Under the pieces are notes generated by a model that was given only the letters and a program-made list of their open reading frames with translations, had not been told where the DNA came from and did not search any database. From assembly GCA_902462475.1 (NCBI GenBank), contig CABQCB010000043.1, forward strand, positions 1 to 10,689: a stretch of 10,689 nucleotides of DNA. Direction: 5' to 3'. This document shows, piece after piece, positions 6,538 to 10,689 of this stretch (within the stretch, counting starts at the first letter, position 1; each line of letters starts with the position of its first letter). The position numbers were made by a program, and so were the translations under genes. This stretch comes from an uncultured Oscillibacter sp. Lineage in GTDB: Bacteria > Bacillota_A > Clostridia > Oscillospirales > Oscillospiraceae.

Positions 6538-7965
6538 TCACCCATTGAGATCCCGCAGGCGCCGGAGAAATTCCTCATTTTTCGTCTTTTGGCATACGGC
6601 GTCGATGCCCGAGGAGATGACCCAGACCGCCATGCCCCGCTCCGCGCAGGTCACCAGCAGATCCGTGATCATCTCATGGTGGGCCGTCTCCTGCCCGGCA
6701 AAGGGGAAAAAGCAGATCAGCAGCTTCGGGTTGAGCAGATACCATTTGTAATAGGAAAACCGCAGCCGGGCCGGCAGGGGCCACTCCCGCAGAGGCCGGA
6801 GCAGCTCCTCCCGGGGAAACCAGCGCTCCGCCTCCTGGAGCACATTGTCCACAACGCGGCGGCGGACGATCCGCCGCCCAGCTTTGGGCAGCAGGCAGGC
6901 CGTCAGGTTATCCAGCGCGGTGAGATTGTCGAACAGCATGCCCCTGGGCCGGTCCGGCCGCTCCAGCTGGATGCCGATCTCCGTGCCCACCAGCTTTCTG
7001 ACCTCTCCCTGCGTGCACGGTCTCCCGTCCAGCCGCAAGGTGCCGTCCAGCCAGCCCTGTCCGCCCAGGAAGCACTCCCGCAGCCTTAGCGCCGCCGTAT
7101 AGCTCTCGTCCCGCAAAAGGGCGATCTCCCCGCTGTGGATCCGGAGGTCCAGCGGCGCCATGCCGGAAAAGGTCAGGCCCTCCGTGCGCAGCACCTCCCG
7201 GTCTCCGCCGGGGCGTCCGGCGCGCTCAGTCCCGGCACTTCGGGGGTTCCAGCCCAGGATCTGGAAAAGCCGCTCCCCGTACTCCTCGGGATAGAGCCGG
7301 TAGCAGGTCTTGCGGTCCCGGATCACGTCGATGCGGTCGCAGTAGCGATACATGAACGCCTCATCCAGATCAAATAAAAACACCGCCGCCCCCTGCCGCA
7401 GCAGCAGCTGCACGCACTCCATCAGCTTGTCCACGTCCCGGCGGCGCAATATCTCCGTGATCCGGTCCAAAATGAGCAGCTCCCCCTGCCAGAACCACAC
7501 GCGAAACACGCACAGGCGGTAGTAATCCAGCATACTCAGCTCCGTCAGGCGGCGCTCCGGCCGCAGCCGCAGCTCCATGCGCTCCAGCATCTCCTCCGTC
7601 TCCGGGCTCCTTAGCCGCTCGGCCGCCCAGCGGTGCTGCCGGTCCACGGACCGGTCCAGCGCCAGGATAAAGTCCCGCACTGTCAGCTCCCGGGAGTTGA
7701 ACCGGTGGCGGTCCACGATCCTGACGCTGCGCTCGATCCACCGCTCCAGCTCCAGCGCACCCACCCGGCGCCCCCGGGCAAAGGCCCGTCCCCCCTCCAT
7801 GCGGGAGCCGCCCTTGAACACATCCAGGTAGGCGGTGCCGGAGGTGAAGTGGTCATCCACGTAGATGCCGATGCACTCGCCCCGGGAGATGGAGATCTCG
7901 AAGCGGTACTCGCCCTCGTCCCTGCGGAAACAGCCATCCTCCACCCGGATCAGCTCTTCCTTCAT
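6538..7965 (-). CDS. Degenerate tandem ABC-ATPase-like protein (RbsA/MglA-like, catalytic motifs lost)
   Basis: A 475-residue, probably cytoplasmic protein with two successive ABC-ATPase-like halves (about 1-240 and 255-475), as in RbsA/MglA/XylA-type ATPases of sugar importers. In half 1 the P-loop position reads VDDHFTSGTAY (36-46), with no GxxGxGKS; the signature reads ELSMLDYYRL (142-151) instead of LSGGQ; Walker B reads ELLILDRIT (162-170), with arginine where the catalytic glutamate should be; no switch histidine is seen in AVFLFDLDEA. In half 2 the P-loop reads LLRDESYTAAL (283-293), the signature region LPARLRFSYYKWYLLNPKLLIC keeps only the helix and NPK-LLI strand, and Walker B reads LLICFFPFAG. 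Surrounding strands still align with the family (HSGEIALL, TLRLDGRP, GMAVWVISS). The frame is intact over its whole length, so it is probably a conserved pseudo-ATPase, not a decaying gene. The start at 7965 has GGGGAGG eight bases upstream, inside the kinase gene, three bases from the kinase stop. It ends the two-component operon and is probably regulatory or adaptor-like; its role is inference. Confidence 0.85.
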   Translation of the reverse strand: MKEELIRVEDGCFRRDEGEYRFEISISRGECIGIYVDDHFTSGTAYLDVFKGGSRMEGGRAFARGRRVGALELERWIERSVRIVDRHRFNSRELTVRDFILALDRSVDRQHRWAAERLRSPETEEMLERMELRLRPERRLTELSMLDYYRLCVFRVWFWQGELLILDRITEILRRRDVDKLMECVQLLLRQGAAVFLFDLDEAFMYRYCDRIDVIRDRKTCYRLYPEEYGERLFQILGWNPRSAGTERAGRPGGDREVLRTEGLTFSGMAPLDLRIHSGEIALLRDESYTAALRLRECFLGGQGWLDGTLRLDGRPCTQGEVRKLVGTEIGIQLERPDRPRGMLFDNLTALDNLTACLLPKAGRRIVRRRVVDNVLQEAERWFPREELLRPLREWPLPARLRFSYYKWYLLNPKLLICFFPFAGQETAHHEMITDLLVTCAERGMAVWVISSGIDAVCQKTKNEEFLRRLRDLNG

Positions 7966-7968
7966 GCC

Positions 7969-8787
7969 TTACGCCTCCCCGAAGCGCAGCGGCAGCGTCA
8001 CGCAGCACTCCGTGCCCACGCCCGCCGCGCTGAACAGATGCAGCCCGTAGTCCTCACCGAACATGAGCCGGATGCGGCTGTTTACGTTGCGCAGGGCAAT
8101 GCCGCCCCGCTGAGAAACCGGCGCGGCGGCTCCGTCGCCGGCAAACTGGGCATTGAGCCGCTCCACCTGCTCGTCGGGCATGCCCACGCCGTCATCCCGC
8201 ACCCGCAGGAAAAGCGTCCGGTCGCTGTTTTCCACCACGATGCGCACGGTGCCCTGGCCCAGCTTGCCCTCCAGTCCGTGGGAGACGGCGTTTTCCACCA
8301 GGGGCTGCAAAATGAGCTTGGGCATCCGGGCCTCCAGCAGCTTTTCATTTTCCAGCTCCAGCTCCATGGTGATCTTGTCCCCGAAGCGGCAGCGCTGGAT
8401 GGTGAAGTAGTTTTCCGTGTTGTCCAGCTCGTCGGAAAACGTCACATCCTCCTGCACGTTGGAAATGGTATAGCGGAAGAAGGTGGCCAGGGCCTCCGTG
8501 GTCTCGGCGATGTCCGGACAGTCCGCCAGCAGCGCGTCCGTGCGGATGGCCTCCAGGGCGTTATAGAGGAAGTGGGGATTGATCTGGTTCTGGAGCGCCA
8601 GATATTCCGCCTGCTTTTGCCGCAGCTTTGTGATCTCCTCGCCGTGGAGCCGCTCCTCCACATCGGCGAAAAACGCCGCCAGATCCCGGTCACCGTGCCA
8701 GTCCGCCCGCAGCAGCGCCTCCAGCGCCCGGTCCCGCCCATAGCGCCGCAGCGCCCGTTTCAGTTTCCAGCCGGTCCACAGCCACAT
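7969..8787 (-). CDS. YesM-family sensor histidine kinase without a membrane domain
   Basis: A 272-residue kinase expected to phosphorylate the response regulator encoded just upstream. It contains the His_kinase block QNQINPHFLYNALEAIR with phospho-acceptor H72, the N-box QPLVENAVSHG (161-171), the G1 box RDDGVGMP (197-204), the G2-like RGGIALRNVNSRI (227-239) and the G3-like GVGTECCVTLP (256-266). Members of this family (YesM, LytS-like) usually carry two membrane spans and an extracellular sensor before the kinase core. Here only about 65 residues precede the His box, charged and helical, probably coiled-coil (KQAEYLALQNQ), with no membrane span. An in-frame TAA (plus 8800-8802) five codons before the ATG excludes a longer N-terminus. 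The ATG at 8787 has AGGTGA five bases upstream; the gene starts eight bases after the regulator stop and ends three bases before the pseudo-ATPase ATG. The input must come from another protein or from a cytoplasmic ligand. Confidence 0.93.
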   Translation of the reverse strand: MWLWTGWKLKRALRRYGRDRALEALLRADWHGDRDLAAFFADVEERLHGEEITKLRQKQAEYLALQNQINPHFLYNALEAIRTDALLADCPDIAETTEALATFFRYTISNVQEDVTFSDELDNTENYFTIQRCRFGDKITMELELENEKLLEARMPKLILQPLVENAVSHGLEGKLGQGTVRIVVENSDRTLFLRVRDDGVGMPDEQVERLNAQFAGDGAAAPVSQRGGIALRNVNSRIRLMFGEDYGLHLFSAAGVGTECCVTLPLRFGEA

Positions 8788-8795
8788 GGTATCAC

Positions 8796-10379
8796 CTACT
8801 TATAAAGCTTCTTGTAATCCGACGGGCTCACGCCGGTGACTTTTTTGAACAGCCGGGAAAAATACTTCAGATCCCGGTAGCCCACCTGCTCCGCCACATC
8901 CTGGACGGACAGCTCGTCAGCGCACAGCAGTTCCTTGGACTTGCTGATCCGCAGCTCCGTCAGATAGTCCATGAAGTTCTGCCCCGTCTCCTTTTTGAAA
9001 AGGGTGGAAAAATAGGTGGCGTTGAAGCCCACGGCACTGCTCACATCCTCCAGCCGCAGTGCCTCCTGATAGTGCTGCTGGATATACCGCTTGGCCTCGG
9101 TGATGGGCCGCATCTCCCGCAGGGACTTCTCCTCCCCCAGCCGCCGGATCTCCGTGCAGATGGTCTTATGCAACAGACGGTGCACCTCCTGCATGTCCCC
9201 GCACAGCCAGAAGCTCTCCTCCAGCTCCTCATGGAACCGCTCAGGGATCTCTCCGCTTTGCCGCATGCCGTACAGGCACGCCTCCACCACCTGGCGGAAC
9301 CAGTCCTCCACCATCTGTCCGTTCAGCTCCCCCAGCGCCTCCAGCGCCCGGAAGCTCTCGTCCAGCTCCTGAACAAAGCGCCCCTCATCCAGGCACTCCG
9401 CCGCCACCTGGAAGCTCTTTTTCCGGGCCGCGTCCATCTGGTAGCGCCGCTCCATGGCCAGCGTCTCCCCTTCCGCGTCCCGCCAGGGCTGCGGGCGGCA
9501 AAGTCGGTCCCGGCAAAGCCACAGCGCCTGGCGCATGGACTCGCCTGCCTGCTCCAGCGCGCCGCACCGGCTGCCCAGACACGCGGTGGCCCGGATGTTC
9601 CAAAAGAGGTCCCGCTGGTTTTCGATCTCTTTGCGGATCTTGGTAAAGCACTGCTTCACCTCCACCGGCTTATAGGTCCGCAGATACGCCAGCAGCACCA
9701 CGCCCTCTTTTTCCATAGCCGCCGCGCACTCGTCCGCCAAAAGCCCCACTTCCCGCCGGGTGATCTCCAGCGCGTGGCGCAGCAGGATCTTCACGCCGTC
9801 CCGGTACTGCTCCGCGCCGGCCACGTCCACCCGCACCAGAGCCGCAAAGTAAACCCCGCTGTCAAACTGGAAGCCGTACTCCGCGCCGGCCTGCCGGGCA
9901 CTCAGGAAGGGCACGCCCCGCTCCGCCGCGCTTTTCAGCGCCTCCAGCAGCAGCTCCTGCCGGCGCTCCCCGCTTCTTTTGAGCTGGAGCTCCAGCTCCG
10001 CCTCCTGCCCCAGCTTGTCCTTGAGACGGAGCAGGATCCCGGTGAGCTCCTCCTGCTTGAGGGGCTTGAGCAGGTAATCCTCCACCCCGTATTTGAGGGC
10101 GTTCTGGGCGTATTCAAATTTCCGGTAGCCGCTGATGACGATAAAGTGCAGCTTGGGCTGGAGCGCCTTGGCCCGCTGGATCAGCTCAATGCCGTCGCAG
10201 CCGGGCATGCGCACGTCCGTGATGAGCAGGTGGGGCTGCTTTTCCCGCACCAGCTCCAGGGCATGCAGCCCGTCATTGGCGGTGCCAACGATCTCGTAAC
10301 CCAGTTTTTCCCAGTCAATAAGCTTTTGCATGAGCAAAATGACCTTGTTCTCGTCATCTGCCAGAACGACCCTCAACAT
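8796..10379 (-). CDS. YesN-type response regulator with AraC-family DNA-binding domain
   Basis: A 527-residue transcription factor. The N-terminal receiver domain (1-120) has all expected residues: acidic pocket D8-D9, phospho-acceptor D55 (LLITDVRMPG), S83 (VISG) and K106 (LLKP). The C-terminal AraC domain (about 425-527) has both helix-turn-helix units complete (RLEDVSSAVGFNATYFSTLFKK and VQDVAEQVGYRDLKYFSRLFKK), unlike the truncated AraC protein at the left edge. Residues about 125-415 form a long middle region with a predicted helical pattern and a strand-rich part (GVYFAALVRVDVAG, GVVLLAYLRTY), as in many YesN-like proteins; its function is not known to me. It is the first gene of the minus-strand regulatory operon. 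The ATG at 10379 has GGAGGG (plus 10387-10392) seven bases upstream, and a good promoter lies at 10445-10473. Likely targets are the adjacent sugar-binding/transport genes and possibly its own operon, by inference. Confidence 0.95.
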   Translation of the reverse strand: MLRVVLADDENKVILLMQKLIDWEKLGYEIVGTANDGLHALELVREKQPHLLITDVRMPGCDGIELIQRAKALQPKLHFIVISGYRKFEYAQNALKYGVEDYLLKPLKQEELTGILLRLKDKLGQEAELELQLKRSGERRQELLLEALKSAAERGVPFLSARQAGAEYGFQFDSGVYFAALVRVDVAGAEQYRDGVKILLRHALEITRREVGLLADECAAAMEKEGVVLLAYLRTYKPVEVKQCFTKIRKEIENQRDLFWNIRATACLGSRCGALEQAGESMRQALWLCRDRLCRPQPWRDAEGETLAMERRYQMDAARKKSFQVAAECLDEGRFVQELDESFRALEALGELNGQMVEDWFRQVVEACLYGMRQSGEIPERFHEELEESFWLCGDMQEVHRLLHKTICTEIRRLGEEKSLREMRPITEAKRYIQQHYQEALRLEDVSSAVGFNATYFSTLFKKETGQNFMDYLTELRISKSKELLCADELSVQDVAEQVGYRDLKYFSRLFKKVTGVSPSDYKKLYK

Positions 10380-10407
10380 AAGCGCGCCCTCCGGTATATG
10401 ATCCTAT

Positions 10408-10443
10408 AAGGAAAGGGAAAACGAAACCGTTTTCCCTTTCCTT
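10408..10443. terminator. Perfect hairpin between the RbsB-like gene and the response regulator (terminator or leader structure)
   Basis: AAGGAAAGGGAAAACG (10408-10423) is the exact reverse complement of 10428-10443, with a four-base loop, giving a 16-bp stem. Read on the minus strand, the second arm is rich in T (CGTTTTCCCTTTCCTT), so it could end transcription from the binding-protein gene that stops 60 bases earlier. It lies only 28 bases before the response regulator ATG, and the predicted start site of that gene (near 10438) falls inside its first arm, so a leader or operator role is also possible. Confidence 0.65.
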
Positions 10444-10444
10444 C

Positions 10445-10473
10445 ATTATAATGCATTTGTCGGGGTTTGCCAA
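10445..10473 (-). promoter_or_regulatory. Predicted sigma-A promoter of the response regulator operon
   Basis: On the minus strand TTGGCA (plus 10468-10473, five of six -35 matches) is followed after exactly 17 bases by a perfect TATAAT (plus 10445-10450). It lies in the 123-base gap after the binding-protein gene and 66 bases before the regulator ATG. This is the best promoter in the window. Transcription would begin near 10438, within the hairpin at 10408-10443. Confidence 0.75.
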
Positions 10474-10502
10474 GAGGGATTCCCATCCCCGCCCGGGGCA
10501 GA

Positions 10503-10689
10503 TTACTCGTAATCGGCCACGTTGGAGGCGTCGATCCACACGCTGTCGACGATGATGAGGTTGTTCTCCAGCTCGCCGCCGTCCAGCAGGGTCACAGCAG
10601 CCTCGATGCCGTTGGCAGCCATAGCACCGCCGTCCTGGGCCACGGTGCCGGTGATACGGCCGTCCTTGATGGCCTCATAGCCGTCGGGG
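10503..10689 (-). CDS. RbsB-like periplasmic-type sugar-binding protein, C-terminal fragment cut by the window edge
   Basis: The last 61 codons of a gene that enters from the right edge, ending in TAA (plus 10503-10505). The translation contains DGYEAIKDGRITGTVAQD, then GGAMAANGIEAAVTLLDGG, and ends NLIIVDSVWIDASNVADYE. The pattern of G-x-I-x-G-x-I-x-G-T-V-A-Q-D followed by a glycine-containing helix and a hydrophobic strand is the C-terminal lobe of the Peripla_BP_4 family (RbsB, XylF, YtfQ-like), which binds sugars or autoinducer-2-type ligands outside the cell. No start codon is in the window, so length and signal peptide cannot be judged. Binding proteins of this type belong to CUT2 importers driven by tandem ATPases such as RbsA, the same family from which the pseudo-ATPase at 6538-7965 seems to derive. 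It is upstream of, and co-directional with, the response regulator operon, separated by a hairpin and a promoter. Confidence 0.85.
   Translation of the reverse strand, partial: PDGYEAIKDGRITGTVAQDGGAMAANGIEAAVTLLDGGELENNLIIVDSVWIDASNVADYE

Noticed and set aside
6538..7965. Calling the degenerate ABC protein a pseudogene
   Set aside because: The frame is intact, well spaced in its operon and loses the motifs by substitution throughout, not by stops or frameshifts, so a functional pseudo-ATPase is more likely.
7633..8805. Plus-strand open frame (390 codons) opposite the kinase and pseudo-ATPase genes
   Set aside because: It crosses the junction of two real minus-strand genes and shows no domain or ribosome binding site.
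9072..10409. Long plus-strand open frame (445 codons) opposite the response regulator
   Set aside because: Leu/Pro/His-rich shadow translation without domain signals; the minus strand encodes a complete receiver plus AraC protein.
10501..10514. Short palindrome GATTACTCGTAATC over the stop of the RbsB-like gene
   Set aside because: Only a 6-bp stem with a two-base loop inside coding sequence; likely chance.

Overview
The window looks like a piece of a GC-rich Firmicutes (Clostridia) chromosome, probably an anaerobic gut relative of the Oscillospiraceae. This is inferred from a lipoprotein-type solute-binding protein, strong GGAGG-type ribosome binding sites, YesM/YesN-type two-component proteins and high GC at third codon positions. 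No rRNA, tRNA, CRISPR array, insertion sequence or phage gene is visible. Every gene concerns uptake of, or response to, small molecules that are probably sugars.

Left half (1-6525): an AraC-family regulator (2-802, minus) is divergent from a five-gene plus-strand operon: solute-binding lipoprotein (1120-2370), two MalF/MalG-type permeases (2457-3428 and 3443-4276), a metal-dependent amidohydrolase (4280-5371) and a MalK/UgpC-type ATPase (5386-6486). Together these make a complete CUT1-type importer plus one enzyme that probably acts on the imported compound. A perfect inverted repeat (2406-2440) lies between the binding-protein and permease genes. The AraC reading frame stops inside its second helix-turn-helix, so it looks truncated. 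The 803-1119 gap holds the divergent control region.

Right half (6538-10689), all minus strand and read right to left: the C-terminal end of a second, RbsB-like sugar-binding protein (10503-10689, cut by the window edge); a promoter and a perfect hairpin; a YesN-type response regulator (8796-10379); a YesM-type histidine kinase with no membrane part (7969-8787); and a 475-residue protein (6538-7965) that resembles a tandem RbsA/MglA sugar-importer ATPase in which no intact ATP-binding or hydrolysis motif can be recognised. The two halves converge on one bidirectional terminator (6491-6525).

The most interesting part is the right-hand set: binding protein, response regulator, soluble kinase and catalytically dead double ABC protein. 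A plausible but unproven reading is a sensing system in which the dead ATPase replaces the missing membrane sensor. It could dock on an RbsC-like permease, perhaps encoded beyond the right edge, and report transport state or ligand to the kinase.
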